Shown: positions 11,417 to 24,427, numbered from the stretch's first letter. The stretch: DNA of 64,000 nucleotides from Nymphaea colorata (GCF_008831285.2 NC_045140.1:24570131-24634130); one strand, 5' to 3'. Program-made: numbers and translations. The notes: a model not told the origin generated them from the letters alone.

Positions 11417-13387
11417 CTAATTATCCCAGTAATTTCGCAGCTGCGACATGTGAAGTAGTAGCTCATCTCTGCCTAAGCCAGTGACACTGCTAGTCATGAT
11501 CCAGGGTGGAGGCTCCTTATATGATTTTCGAATTAGTTCCTGAAAATTCTTAATGTTCTCATCAGGTCGCTGCTTCCCACTTTTCTTTTTATCACATTTG
11601 GTGAAGACAAAAGTCATAGGGATCTGCATTGTAATGATAGTTAAGTACAATATCTGAAATCATAATGGATTATAATGGAAACCAACAAACAGATAAGCTA
11701 ACACAAATGGAAAGAGAAACTACATTGTTACGACCAAGCCAGTTGGCACAGTCAAGATCAATCTTTTGTGGTGGAACACTGGCATCAACTAAAAGTAGGA
11801 CAGCAACAATGGTGTTCCTGTTGAGAAAATAACCCTTTGTGAAAGATGACCAATCCATTCGAGCAGCCTCAGGAGCATTCGCAAATCTGGCAAAGAAAAT
11901 TTTCATGGTAAATAACAGATGAGAGAAAGGCTTGGTGACAAGTTCTGCTGTAGCATTACTAGAAATGCTTGTACTTCAGCGATTATTAAAACGAAAATAC
12001 AAGGTACAAAAAAAAGATCGTGTGCAGTATGGATGTTATTAAGCCTTTGAATTTCCAAGCCCTCAAATACCAGGTAGTAGATACAAATCAAGATAATTGA
12101 AAAGGCAAGTCAATTTATGTCATCATACCCGTAACCAGGTAAATCCACAATGTACCAGCTTTTGTTCACCAAAAAATGATTTATAAGCTGAGTTTTCCCT
12201 GCAAAACACGCATAATGTTTACATGTAAGAACCAAAGGCAGTGGTTTTCAGAATGGAGTTTCTCCAAAGAATTGCCTGCACTTGGTTATACTGCAACTAC
12301 ATTAACTTGATTAGATGACAAATAGGTTAATGTTGGTTATAGAACTTAACTCCCAAATGACATTCATGCAATATGACACGGAGATCATGAAGTAACTCCA
12401 ACATGCATAGAGGATCACTCACGAAATTTGAAGATTTCAAATTGCTGCTACGTTATCCCTTCATTATTTTGGGTAAAATTTAGGTTATCCAACTACTTCC
12501 ACAATTCTCTACGGCAATCATCTATCCATACCTTTTCTCTGAAATTTCACAAGGAATTAAGGCACCTACTCCTGCTTAAACAATTGCAAGATAGGGCTTC
12601 CATCTTTGCATTGCCAAGCAAGAAGAAGGAGGAGGATCAAACGCCAGGTAACAGTGAGAGATAGAAACATGGAGATACCCAAGATACCACAGCCAAGTAA
12701 ACTATTTAAGACACAAATGCCAAGAACCAACATGCACTCACAATAGGAAGTGAGAACAGGAAACATCAAGAAGCCCAATTGAAACAGAAGGAGCAACAAG
12801 CTTCATTACGGGGATTTGTAGGATGAACCTGGCTTCTTGGAGGTGAGTGCCACCTCCTTCTTGCGGGTTAGGGCGTTGATGAGAGAGGACTTGCCGACGT
12901 TCGAGCGGCCGAGCATGGCGAACTCGGGTCGATCGTCCTTTGGGCAATCCTTAACTCGACTGCTGCTCTTTACGAACTCAACCTGTTTGATCTGAGAGTG
13001 GCCCGCGTAAGGGCCGATAACGATATTGGAGCCAGGGAGGATCATTTCCTCTGTCACCTCCTCCCTCGCCACTCCTGGGGGAACGAACAGAGCCCTCCTC
13101 ACGAACTTCTCCCTCTTCTTATCAGCCACACGAGAAGAAGAAGAGGAGGAAGGGGGGTTAGTAGTTGGTTCATGACTGGGGCTCGGGACTGTTGCCTGAG
13201 AGTGGGAGCAATACAATCTGCTCCGACACGCGGGAAGATGAAGGAGGGAGGCATAGCGAAGCTGCTGGGGGAAGGAGAGAAGAGGAAGGATCAATGGAGG
13301 AGAGGAGGTCAAGAGATGATGGGGTTTGGAGAAGAGGAGGAAGGAAGGACCTCTTCGTAAGAGCATGTTGGAGGGAGCGTGAGACAT
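11417..13387 (-). CDS. engB: EngB/YihA-family GTPase, organelle-targeted
   Basis: Four exons, in coding order 12829-13387, 12129-12198, 11724-11886 and 11417-11623, giving 332 aa with all phases matching. G-motifs: G1 GRSNVGKS (about residues 160-167), G3 DLPGYG (205-210), G4 TKCD (272-275) and a G5-like SSVTGLG. The first 100 or so residues are Ser/Pro/Leu/Arg-rich with few acids, as expected for a plastid or mitochondrial transit peptide. EngB proteins help assemble the large ribosomal subunit; plant homologues act in organelles and one is embryo-essential. The longest frame reaches 13402 but begins with GTG; ATGs are at 13387 and 13366, and I use the first. Introns are GT-AG. The family is certain; the target organelle is inferred. 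Confidence 0.93.
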
Positions 13388-13797
13388 GGAAACAGGGAAC
13401 ACGCCTTGATTCGGAGCCCGGGAGATTACATCGAGGGATAGATCGACAGAGGGAGTGCATTTTTTTTTTTTTTTGCACCCATTCTTTAACGATGCTTTCA
13501 GAAACAGTCCTTCAATTTATGAATTTGTTGTTTATGACTACATCTAATCATCTATACTGCAATCTGGAACCGCTCGAGTAGAAATGTGAGTAATCGTTAC
13601 TACCACTCTTCTTAGGTAAGTAAAGAAGCTCAGCCTTGTTGGATAGATGGTTTAACATCAGAATTGCTTTTTTGTATGATCAGGAGTGCACCTTGAAGGA
13701 GTACTGATATCTAGAAAGTTACTTTGCCAAATGACAACAATTTTAACCTAAGGTTTTATTTTGCAGTTTCAGAGGAAAAAAAAAAAAAAACAGACCA

Positions 13798-16700
13798 ACG
13801 AAGTCTTGGATTATCGATAGTGGCGCTAGTCACCATTTGTGCTCACGTTTAAGTTTCTTATCCACTTCAGTAAAGCTAAACACTACATGTTTCCCATCCA
13901 CCTGCCCAATAACAATGTTGTGAATGCATCTCATGTATGACAAGCAACTCTTTCCCAAGGAGTAGTTCTACATAATCTTTAACATGTTTCATATCTTTGG
14001 CATAACCTCATATCTATCACTCACCAAACAAGGTTCATGTGTTTCTTTATCTAGTTATGTATTGCAGGACTAGAGTTCCAAGATGATGATTGGAGCTGGT
14101 AGTGAAAAGACCAACGTACCAAACCATGAACCCTCTGTTTCTATGACCATAGTGCTTACCCAATCCAACTTGCGTCATTCATGTCTGTAAAACCCTTCCC
14201 TTCAGTAAATGAGTTGTTTACCAAAAATGGCTTTAGAATTAGGTCATTAATTGTCTTTTGCGAAGTTTGTCAAATGGCAAAGGAAACTCTCTTATATTTT
14301 CCTTTGAGAAATACAAAAACTGCTTCTGCTTTTGAACTATTATGTTCGCGATTTGTGGGGATTCTATTCCCAAGCTGGAAATTCAGATGTGAGATATTTC
14401 CTTACAGTGGCGTTTTGATGACAACTTGCATCGTAAATAGAACACCCACAAACTTGTTACAAGTCATGACACCATATGAAGAATTGTTAGGTAAAAAACT
14501 GAATTGCTCGTATATTTATTTTTAGGTGTCTCTGCTGCGTCGCTAACCTGAATCCAAACAATAAATTTGTCACTAGAGCCAAAAGAGGTGGTTTTATAGG
14601 TTACACGAGCATAAGGTTTACAACCATGAGTCAAAAACATTAGACTCTGGTTGTGATGTAGTATTGAATGGCCAAGTCTTCCCTATTAGATCATGTGACT
14701 GTCCAAACCAACCTTCTGTTATTCTTAGCCCATTAGAGAGCAAATACGTGAACAACTTAAGCACTAGATTGAAGGGCAACAGTCTTCGATCAGCCTACTT
14801 TCGACTCACATTTGGATGAACAAAATCCATTAGACCTACAATTGCCATTGGAAATTCCCTTCGCCGAACCTGCTTCAAACTCACTTGTAGGAGAGGATCA
14901 ACCTGTTTCAATTGAAAACTAGCAATTACCTCAAACTTCTGATACTCAGATTCCTCAACTGAGAAAATCTGTTAAACCCTTTGTCCTTTTAAAGGACTTC
15001 TATTGTGGAGCTATTGAATTCCATTCACCTAGTTCATCGACACTTGGAAGGCCCAGTGCGACCATGTACCCTCTAATCAACCACTCGTTCTTTTGCAATT
15101 TTTCCCTTTCACATAGAGCCTTCCTTGCTTCAATATACCAACAAAAAGAACCAACTTCATTTTCTTAAGCCTCATAAGATCCTAGCTGGGTTGTAGCTAT
15201 GCAAGGTGACATTGCAACATTAGAAGTTAATGAGACTTAAGACATTGGTTAAACCTCGAAAAGGTGTGACTCCCATTAGGAGTCGATGGGTGCATCGGAT
15301 TAAGTATAAATTTAATGGATAGATAGAGCGCTCCAAAGCATGCTTGGTTGCAAAAGGTTATACACAGGTCAAAAAGCTAGACTTCCAAGACACATATGCA
15401 CCAGTCACGAAGCTCGTCACCATGAGATGTTCACTCTCAGTTGCTGCTAAACAAAACTGAAGTCTACACCAAATGGATGTCGGGACGTCTTTTTAGATGG
15501 GGATTTAGAAGAAGACATTTACATGGAGTTGCAACAAGGGTATGGTGATGCAAATGAAACGAGGATATGCAAACTTCGCAAATCACTTTATGGTTTACGG
15601 CAGGCACCTCACAATTGGTTTGTCAAGTTCTTCGACAATATTAGCTTGTGAATTTCAATAGTCAAACTAAGATTATTCCCTGTTTATATATAAATTCTAT
15701 GTAGGTATTGATTTATGTTGATGACTTGGTCATAGCAGGTAATGTGTGGTATTGATTTATGTTGATGACTTGATCATAGTGGGTAATGATGAGCAACTGA
15801 CTCAAGTATTCAAAAATTACATGCATGAGCAGTTCAAATGAAGCATCTTGGATCACTTAAGTATTTTCTTGGGAGAATTAGCAAGACCAAAACAATGTAT
15901 TTTCCTGTCACAAAGAAAGTATGACTGTAACGTTATTGACGCGGCATGACTAATAAATGCGAAGCCAAGTGATAATCCCATGAAGCAAAGACTTGTGCCA
16001 GCAAATGAGGGTGAACCATTGAACAATCCATCAGTTTATCATAGATCAGACGGGCGGTTGATATATCTAAAGGTTTTCGCGCCCAAACAACGGTTTTTGC
16101 TATTCAACCATTAAGTTGATTTATGCAATGTCCAACCAAAGGTTGTTCTGATGAAGCTCTAAGACTTCTGCATTACCTGAAACAAAATCCAGGTCGGGGA
16201 ATATTGCTTCCAGCATACCGAAGTTTTCAATTGACGACATGCGTTCTATTACCGGCCATTGCGTCTTCTTTGGTGGAGCGGTAGTGTCACGGAAAATGAA
16301 GGAACATAACACTCTCTTTCATCCGTGTAGGCAGAATACCGTGCTTTAGCCAACACAACATGCAAACTGGTTGTTGGCTAAGGGGGTTGTTCACTGATCT
16401 ACAGGTTCAAATTGCCAAATCTACAGTTCTATTGTGTGATAATAAATTTGTTCGTCACCCGTCAAACAATTCATCTATGCATAAATGCATCAAACATGTA
16501 AAGATAGATTGTCACTTGGTGCGAGACCTCATCAAGGTAGGAGTATTTAGCACTCGCTACATCAGTTCCAAGTTGCACTTAGCAGACATATTTACTAAAT
16601 CATTTGGTAAAGATCAATTTCTATTTCCCAAAGACAAGCATGCCCAGTTTGAGGAGGGGCTATAAAAGGTAAAAATTATACGTGTTAGATAAGTGTTATC

Positions 16701-17040
16701 TTCTACATTTTGATTTATTCGGCAGTTCTTTTCAGATATCGCCGAGACCTCAAAGCTTCTAGAGCTACATTGCTATAGGCGTGAAGTCATTTTCAGCAGT
16801 ACTGTAACAATTCTGATTCTTTTGTATCAAATTATTCAGATATCTGTACTATTATTCATTTTCTCTTACATTCTTTTTCTTGGAGATGTACATGAGCCAC
16901 CGGGATCGAGTAATATCACAAGAGAGGAAACTTTCTCATCGCACAGAGTCTCTTCCCTTTCTTATGCCTAGTCTATTTTCTGCACGGTATTAACCTGCTT
17001 CAGCCTTGCATCTTTTCTTTTCCTGTGCTTAGTCTATGGA
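13798..17040 (+). mobile_element. Decayed Ty1/copia retrotransposon
   Basis: Copia pol order on the plus strand, broken by many stops and frameshifts. It shows a protease motif DSGASHH (about 13815), integrase pieces (CEVCQMAKE near 14262 and INRTP-like sequence near 14435), an RT segment (SRWVHRIKYKFNG and LVAKGYTQV, 15280-15370), YVDD (about 15712) and RNase H/TKS-type sequence to about 16660. The integrase core is partly deleted. A purine-rich tract (GAGGAGGGGC, near 16650) then precedes TGTTAGATAAG at 16682, a plausible 3' LTR start; the right end is not sharply defined. No gag or 5' LTR was found. The element is non-functional and lies between EngB and ACR. Confidence 0.85.
15704..15791 (+). 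repeat. 44-bp tandem duplication over the RT YVDD motif
   Basis: Two adjacent 44-bp copies (15704-15747 and 15748-15791) each read YVDD, followed by LVIAGN in one and LIIVGN in the other. The duplication inserts a second catalytic motif into the dead element and adds 44 bp, which breaks the frame. Confidence 0.85.
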
Positions 17041-17079
17041 ACATACGAAAAGGCCAACTAAAAGTTCTCCAGCTAGAAA

Positions 17080-17143
17080 ACCAAGCAATTCGTTGTAATC
17101 TGTATTAGTTTACCAAGCAATTCGTTATAATCTGTATTAGTTT
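17080..17143 (+). repeat. 32-bp two-copy tandem duplication
   Basis: Copies at 17080-17111 and 17112-17143 differ at one base (CGTTGTAATC versus CGTTATAATC). Located just past the copia remnant. Confidence 0.93.
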
Positions 17144-17529
17144 AGAGTCAACTCAAAGTCTTATTCTGCAATCCGGTCTACTGGAAGAAAGAAGAACAGT
17201 TGCAAACAAAAATTAACGAAATGTGTTTCTTTGGAGTAATCAAAGCCAATAATCACTTCGATTGTAGCAATTTTTGACAAGACATACAAGAAACCGGCAC
17301 GTTAAAATTGGCACAAGATATGGTAGCAGAGAGAAGGGCTTGGAGAAAAAGAGGAAGATTGAGAGACCCGGTTGGTACAACTTTACATCATATTTACACA
17401 TGGTTCCATTTATTGCATCTAACAATGAAAAAGAACGAAGAAGAGAAAAAACAAGGAATTCACGCTATTTTAATCTGAAAGGTCAGACGGTAAAATGCTA
17501 AACACCAGCCTACCGCTCTTTCTTTCTTT

Positions 17530-20500
17530 TCAAGACTTTATAGATCCAAAGTTACCGGAGAACCGTTCGAGCTGAGACCATAGGAGGTTGCCGATGGAGA
17601 AGAAACTCGGTCGCTCCTGACCGTTGCCGTTGGCAGTACTATTGCTGCGCTTCACCAGGTTACATGAGGTGATGACCTCCACATTGCCAATCTCTTGCCT
17701 GATCCGATCAATCGTCTCATAATCTATATCATTTCCCGACGAATCAGTTACAAAGAACGTGTCCGACACAGAGTCACCACTTGTTGACACCTCCGCTCTC
17801 GTCACCATAAGACCATTTTCACGAAACACGCGTGTGATGTCTGTTAGAAGTCCGATTCTGTCATATGTTCGCACATCCAATCTTAATCCCTGCAACAAGC
17901 ACAAAACAAACAGGGGATTACTACAACTTGGTCCATCTTTGTCACCTGCAAGTTCTCTTCTGAATTTTGTCAACAAATGTGCGCGAGACTCTCTCGTTGG
18001 TGAAGGCAAGAACTAGATCGGTCCTGCTCATCAGGAGAGAAGCCCAAATCACATGCTCAGTTGGTAGAGCAGACTCGCTCAGCACAAATATACTGATGGT
18101 TTATAATCAAGTTCCACTCAAACCTACAACGCCACTACATCTAGAGCATAGATAATTCAAAACCCATCTTTACCTGGGTATTTCTTCTCTCTATTGCGGC
18201 TTCCAAACATTTGACAACCCTGCGTTTCTCACTTTCGGTATTCAGGGTGCAACCATCCATATGACGAACAAAGTACTCCTGGAAAATGGAATCCAGAAAT
18301 AAGTCCACAACAAAAAACAAGCATTAAAGGCACGTGAAAGATCATAAATATGACCAAATGACATTATTTGCTAAGTCACATTTTTAAAATGCTTTAACAT
18401 CTTCATTGTGAACCCTGAAGATCAATAGTCTCCATCATAGTATGTCATAACAGTGTCATACCAACGCAATTTAATCAGCTGAGTGTTCTTAGTGTCGAAC
18501 ACTAATATTAGGAATCACAGAAGATCTTCCTAGCTGGTATTTCATCAGCACGAAAGCAAAAGACAACCCCAGACCGGTCTGTTGTGGCTCTTCATGAAAG
18601 CAAGAGTCGCCCAAATAACAATTACGTTTCTTGGTATGTTCCACAAAAAAATGATCAAGCAATTTGTAGTTATAAGAGCTTACCTGTGAAATTGATAAGT
18701 TGAAGTAGCAGAGTGGGAGGGGGAGGGGGAGGGGGAGGGGGAGGGGAGTGTACTTAACATGACAGACCATTAGATCTGCTCAACAGGAATATCAAGCAAC
18801 CCCTGTGCTAGCTGAGATACACAATAATATTTGAGGTTGGTACCTGAATAGCCAAGGAACCTTTAGAACTGATGGCAGCATGGAAGACCACATATTTCAT
18901 GTCAGTGAGAGTGACAACGGTGTCAAACAGCAGCTTAGGCCTGTCTCTACTAAGGACAGTCACAACCGAATAGCTCCTCTCCTGGCAATGATCAATTGAT
19001 ACCGTGGTACCTACACCATCCTGCTTCTTCCTATCATCTGCACCTCCAACTCCCTCATAATCCTTGTCCTCGAACATCATTTGGTGCAACCTGCGCTCAG
19101 CGTGAGTCAGGCGGGACAGGACCATCGCTCGAACTGCTCTTCTTTCATCCCTGCAGCCATTGTTAATCCTCAGCACGTTGCAGAGCTGATCCCTCAACAG
19201 GTCCAGTCGTTCGAGGTCTGTAATGGGCTTGGACGTGGTGCAGTCAGTCACAAAGGCGATGCATGCCATGCGGGCATTATGAGTCCAGAGATGAGCAGAC
19301 ACCACATTGCAGTTCATGTCCTTGAGCACCGCTGAGATCTCAGATAGGAGCCCTGGCCGGTCTGTCCCAGTCATTTCGAATACTGTATACTGCGCAGGAA
19401 GCTTAGCCCCGACTATTCTTCCAAGGCAGGTCCTCACCTCTTTAGCATCCTCTTCTCTTCTTGCCTCAACAGCCTGCCACAATCATCGAAGGATATGCTT
19501 GATTTCACAAACTCAGAGCACGTTATTATACCTTGAACATAGTGTATTTGCAAACTAGGAATCCTCATCTTGTTGATACACATCTTGTGTCCTAATATTG
19601 CATCCTGAGTCTGTAACGAAATGGGATAATTATGCGTAAGGTGTTCGACCTCCCACTCGGCGCTTAAACATTGTAGCAGTGGCTCAAGAGCTAGAATGTG
19701 TGATTTGAAAAGAAAACGAAGCAGATTACATGATAGACACATTGTTAAAATATTCTAATATGGGTTTGCCATCACGCTATGGATAACAAGAATAACGTGT
19801 ATTAACATGTTAAGCAACATTTTTTTCATGGACCGAACCACTTAATGTAGATTAATCCAGAAAACAATGAAGAAGTCAAAACATTTTAAGAATGTGATCT
19901 AGTAGATCACCAAATCGCTAAGATGTTGCTTGATCTGGTTGTCAGTAACATGGTTTTAGAGAAAATGATTCTGCAGGAACACAAAGTTTCTGGGGCATTA
20001 GATGAACTGGTAGTCGCATTAGAGGGTGTTACCTGTTGGATGAAGCGAATGAGGCCCTCGTCTGTGAGTTTGCGCCCGAGCTGATCCGTGACATGAAACA
20101 CTGTGATGACAAAAACGATGGCAAGCCCATGTGCAGCCATGATTTCAAATCAGTCGGTAAGAAAACTTTCTTTTTATCTTTATTTCTTCATCTGTTTCTT
20201 TCTTTCAGTTCCATCCACCAATATTATTTAGTAAATCTTAGTGTTATAGAGTTGGTACTTGTTTCTGTTGGATTATAGAAGAATATGGGTGTTGGTGTTA
20301 ACTTGCCATCCATGAGCCATCCTCCGTCAGAGGAGACGTATGATTTTGAGATGACAAGGTCGAGGTCCGTTAGTACTTGAACCATCTCCAACAGGAGTCC
20401 GTGCTTGTTTGCACTATCCACCTGCAACATCAAAGCAAAATCAAACCCGTCCAACATGATTTAGACACTCGTGCATGAGTCCTTCCAAAATACAAAAAAA

Positions 20501-21703
20501 AAAAAAAAAAGAATCACAGTTAACGAATGTTATGCTAAGAGTCAATTGGCTCCAAAGTCTGTGTGAGAAAAAGGGTAGGCATATAGCTTTTCCCCTTGAT
20601 GAAGAGAGTACAGAAAATCTCTCACACACACTCTCTCTCTCTTTCTCTCTACACTGTTTAAATCGTAGCCACCATGAGAACTGTAATTATAAGGACTTGT
20701 TGCTTAATTTGATAACATTATGTCCATATGGGTTACTAAGGAAAGGGCATACGTTAGGCAGGATTGTGCATATTACAGATCTTTGTAGAGCAATCGAAAA
20801 GTCAATTTCTACTGCACCAAAAACCTGGGGGAGAAATTAAGGCAAAGGTTTTCTGCTTAACTGGAATCCTATTACACAGAGTACATGCATGACAGAATAT
20901 TTTTTGAAAGGTTTAAATTGTCACTACTTTTTAAAAGGTTTGAACTGTCTAGCACCTAGTTTCTCTGGGAACTAAATCTTTTAACTAAAAGTTTGGAACA
21001 CCAAGCGGAAATCTTCATCCTGCCACTGTGCACGGCGAGATTTAATGTTCTCATATTTGCCTGGATCTGCTCATTAAGTGGTCTAATATTTGGAAGGCTC
21101 GTCCTTCTGAAAAGAACATGAATATGAGTCTGAACCTAGGTGCCAGTCCTCTGTTTTCAACCTTTCCGGGAAATATCACGACCACATGTGATCACTACAA
21201 CCATATAGCGAGGTGCTCCCCAGCTCACGAGCAAAAAGTAGTTCACTGATAAAGACGGGCACGATTTGAAAGAAAAGTAATGAGTTGGTCTTTTGGCGTA
21301 TTACCTTCACCAGCGTGCAATCTCGACAGGTGTCGTTGTCAATGCAAACTCTGCAAAAATAGGGAAAAAAGAACGATGCTTAGTCTGCCACAAACAGCTA
21401 ATCTAAGCTATCTATTCCTCCAATCCGACGTCAGCTGGGACTCAGTTTCTTGACGATCAATATTGATACTCGTTCCAGAAGCATGAGCACAATCGGAGCC
21501 CCAGATTGGGAGGATTCTATTATTATATGAACTTTGTAAGGGAATTTTCATATCCGATCGTCCCATGAATCATGAATAGCTTAAATTCAATGACATAAGA
21601 CGAGTTGCAGGCTAAAAGAACAAGGTGCAGACCTTGGTGAATGAATCCTCTCGAACAATGTCTGGAATTGTGGATCCACATAAGGAGGGTATATTATATT
21701 CAT
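17530..21703 (-). CDS. ACR: ACT-domain-repeat protein (ACR family)
   Basis: Seven exons, in coding order 21633-21703, 21305-21350, 20307-20421, 20033-20100, 18844-19473, 18174-18278 and 17530-17889, giving 464 aa with every phase matching. Four ACT domains: about residues 36-105 (VDSANKHGLLLEMVQVLTDL), 130-205 (TGTDRPGLLSEISAVL), 268-345 (RDRPKLLFDTVVTLTDM) and 347-420 (YDRIGLLTDITRVF). Length and layout match plant ACR proteins (about 450 aa), thought to sense amino acids or related ligands; no enzyme domain is present. The start MNIIYPPYVDPQFQTL fits the family N-terminus. The third intron begins with GC: GATG/GCAAGT with G at 20307. The ACT1-joining peptide WLM-DVFHVTDQ forces this junction. 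Intron 5 holds a GGGGGA repeat and the last intron a tRNA-like relic. The paralogue number is not assigned. Confidence 0.92.
18050..18125 (+). mobile_element. tRNA-like relic, possibly SINE-derived
   Basis: GCTCAGTTGGTAGAGCA (about 18055-18071) is a near-perfect tRNA D-arm/A-box sequence. A weak B-box-like GTTCCACTC follows at about 18111. The cloverleaf is incomplete, so it is not a working tRNA gene. It lies inside the last intron of ACR, in antisense. Confidence 0.4.
18714..18747 (+). repeat. (GGGGGA)n tract, G-quadruplex-prone
   Basis: Five to six GGGGGA-type hexamers in intron 5 of ACR. Four or more G-runs in a row on the plus strand satisfy the usual G-quadruplex pattern; the ACR pre-mRNA carries the C-rich complement. 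Confidence 0.85.
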
Positions 21704-22870
21704 CCTGCGATACAAGAGAAGAGCCGGCCAAACAACCCATGTCACCAAAAGTGGGAAAGAAATTTATATACACGAATAAAAACCATGATTAGCTTATGCT
21801 TTAGAACGAAGAAAAGAGAACAAGCAACCGCCAAAGCGAAGGTGTAAAGAGGAACTGTTCTTGAAAATAAAGGGGGATCGGAGGTTAAGGCGGCAAAGCT
21901 TGCCTAGAAACCAATAGTCGACTGATCTCGTCTCTCATACGAACGCAAACAATTAGAAAACTCTCAGCCCATCGAAAGACCCACCACCAATCTCAAACTC
22001 AAAACCCCACTGATAACAACATATATAGACGAGAGAAGAACAAAAAGATTGAAATCAAAGCGAAGATATAATTAAGAAAACAAAAAAGGTGCCTTCGGTC
22101 AATGCTAGCGACGGCTTACGCAAAGGATAAGAAGAAGAGAAGCGAAGGAATAACTTATTTAAAACAAATCTCCGTCGTCAGGTAACCGCATAAGGGGGTT
22201 TAAAAAAAGAACAGAGATAAAGAGATGAAAGACGAGGAAGTACTTAAGAGGAAGAGAAGACAGAGAGACAGAAACGAAAGAGAAGGGCAACACCCATTAG
22301 AAGAAAAAAGAAGAAAAATCAGAAATCCAGGAAGCGGAGATGGGGAGGTTAACAGAACAGGTCAACAACCCGTGGCCGCTCAGTTACCTCTCCACGTCGA
22401 TGATGAGGACGACTACCAGCGATCGCTTGACCGCTCCAAATCTCAAGCACAACCTTTTCCTTCTTTCTTTCTTCTTCTTCTTCTTCTTCTTCTTCTTCTT
22501 CTACTCTGCTTGGCTTCTCTCTCAGGCTCGCTGGCCTCCAAGGAAAGAAACTCGGTCACGAGATCTTCAGCTGCTGCTCCTTTTAGAAAGAGAAGACTCC
22601 CCTTTCCCCCGTTTCTCTCCCGCCCTCCCCGCCGTTTGCGGTTCGACCTTTACGCGCCGAGAGAGTTGTGCGTTGGCGGTGCTGATGGGGGGAGGAGAAG
22701 GAGGCGACACGTGGAGAGGAGAGCCGTGCCAGGTGGCAAGGCGCGGGTCGTTGGTTGAGCTGGCAAGAGAAAAAAAGCCGTGAAAGAAAGGAGGAGGAAA
22801 AGGGTGAGCCTTTGACTTTGACATCTGACGTGGCGATCCACGTCGCCAGAGAATGACGTGGCACATTTGT
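21704..22870 (-). promoter_or_regulatory. ACR 5' UTR (with likely intron) and promoter
   Basis: An acceptor TATCGCAG with a CTCTTCTCTTG tract ends at 21705, one base before the ATG. A good donor, GGAGAG/GTAACT, lies at 22388/22387, so a 5'-UTR intron of about 680 bp is likely. Upstream are a G-box CACGTG (22708-22713) and a cluster of TGACGTGGC (22826-22834), CCACGTCGCCA (22838-22848) and TGACGTGGCA (22854-22863). These are ABRE/TGA-type bZIP sites, and the middle one sits within an inverted repeat TGGCGA...TCGCCA (22831-22848). The open frames on both strands at 22225-22887 are low-complexity by-products of GA/TTC runs. Confidence 0.6.
22468..22501. repeat. (TTC)n microsatellite
   Basis: Trinucleotide run in the presumed leader of ACR; it reads GAA in the sense of that gene. 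Confidence 0.92.
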
Positions 22871-23587
22871 CCAGGTGGACGCCTCACCGGAAAACAGTTA
22901 TTTTAGATGAAAAAAAGTTTCTCATATGTTTCGTTTTAAGTAAAAGGCAAGGCCGACGAAATACTTGCTTCATCTTCTTATTAATAACTGCTTTTTATTT
23001 AAGATGAGAAAACTTTTCGTAGCTTCTAATTAAGAAACTGAATCAGATATGGATTGAAGAAATTTCATTCTATAAAAAAATATCAGATCGTGTCCATATT
23101 CAGGTTAACTTTTTGAATACATATCCATATATTTTGAAAGTCAATGTTTAACATATTATACTTTAGTTTGGATTCCCACGTAAAACTAGAAGTCAGATTT
23201 AGATTGAAGTCAAGTTCTAAAATTTAAAACCACATTCGGATATGGTATAGACCTTTTTCATCGACATTCAAATCCAAATTGAAATACGAATGCGTGAACA
23301 TTTTATGGGATATGTTTAAAAACACATTCGATTTAGATATGGCAGTTCTGATCTTTATTTTGAGAATCATTTTACTACAAGAAGAAGAGGTAAAACGTGT
23401 GTTTTCATTATTTGGTTTGAGGAATGGTTTAGACGGATCAACTCACAAGAATTCCCATTTCAGCATGTATTGTCAATTTCATATTAATTTTTAGTATTGA
23501 TTTTGTTTAGGATCATTTCAATTATATATCTGTCGATGTACATATCGGATGACTATCAAACAGGTATACAGTTAACATGATTAAAGA

Positions 23588-23612
23588 TATATATATATAT
23601 ATATATATATAT
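23588..23612. repeat. (AT)n microsatellite
   Basis: Alternating AT run. Confidence 0.9.
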
Positions 23613-24427
23613 TTACAAGTAAATGGAGTACTATGACCAAAAATATTCTTTGAGACTTATTACCTGCTATTGTCACATTTGTCTTGATCTTATTGGTCAT
23701 ATTGTGATTAACAAATTTATCCATGATATACTTACTAGTCATAGCCAGGCTTGCATCTACCTTGTTTAAGGGCATAAATTAGGATATTAATTTTAAAGGA
23801 AATCACTTGTATCTATAACTGGAATTAGAAAAATTTTCAGGTTTTGCGATACTACATTGCATTCTAACATGACCTCATATTAGAGGCCAGGCCCTTAAAA
23901 AACTGGCCCGAGCCTGCACGATGTGGTTCGATTCTGTCCGATAAGTTTTTAATTTTATTTTTATTTGATTGATAATATATATTTTATTATTGAAAATACA
24001 TTTTATATTCAAAAAATTTATTTTATATTTTTAAAAATATATATATTTTTTATTTTTAACCGCACCAGGCCGAGCCCAGGCTTGGGTTTTGGACACCGCA
24101 CCAGCCCAAACCTACCCGGTATGTATTTGGCTACAACGAAAGAAACCCATTTGGAGTCCTCAGACTCCCACAAAATTGATAAAAGTCCGATATAGATCTG
24201 AATTTATTGGTTCCACTTCATGAGGTTTTTCAGTACATCACATTACTCTTTGTCCAACCGTCCATCGTGTCCATCCTATATTGCGGACAATGTTTGATGA
24301 AAAAAATAATGATTAAAGAGGACACGTGTGTACCGTTCCGCTTGTCCTGTGGTCATCAAATGCTTTGCAGAGTGGCTTGTGGCAAAACTAGAACTGCTAA
24401 TATGTTCATTATCTCTGAGGCTAATAA

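Noticed and set aside
12998-13581. Plus-strand frames of 120-138 codons
   Set aside because: Antisense to EngB exon 1, whose GC-rich transit-peptide coding opens the other frames.
13984-17040. Copia fragments as a functional host gene
   Set aside because: Multiple stops, frameshifts, a deleted integrase core and a duplicated RT motif.
19081-19558. Plus-strand frames over ACR exon 5
   Set aside because: Shadow of the real minus-strand exon.
22225-22783. Plus-strand frames of 147-177 codons
   Set aside because: Arg/Lys and Leu runs come from GA and TTC repeats in the ACR leader; no domain, no homologous motif.
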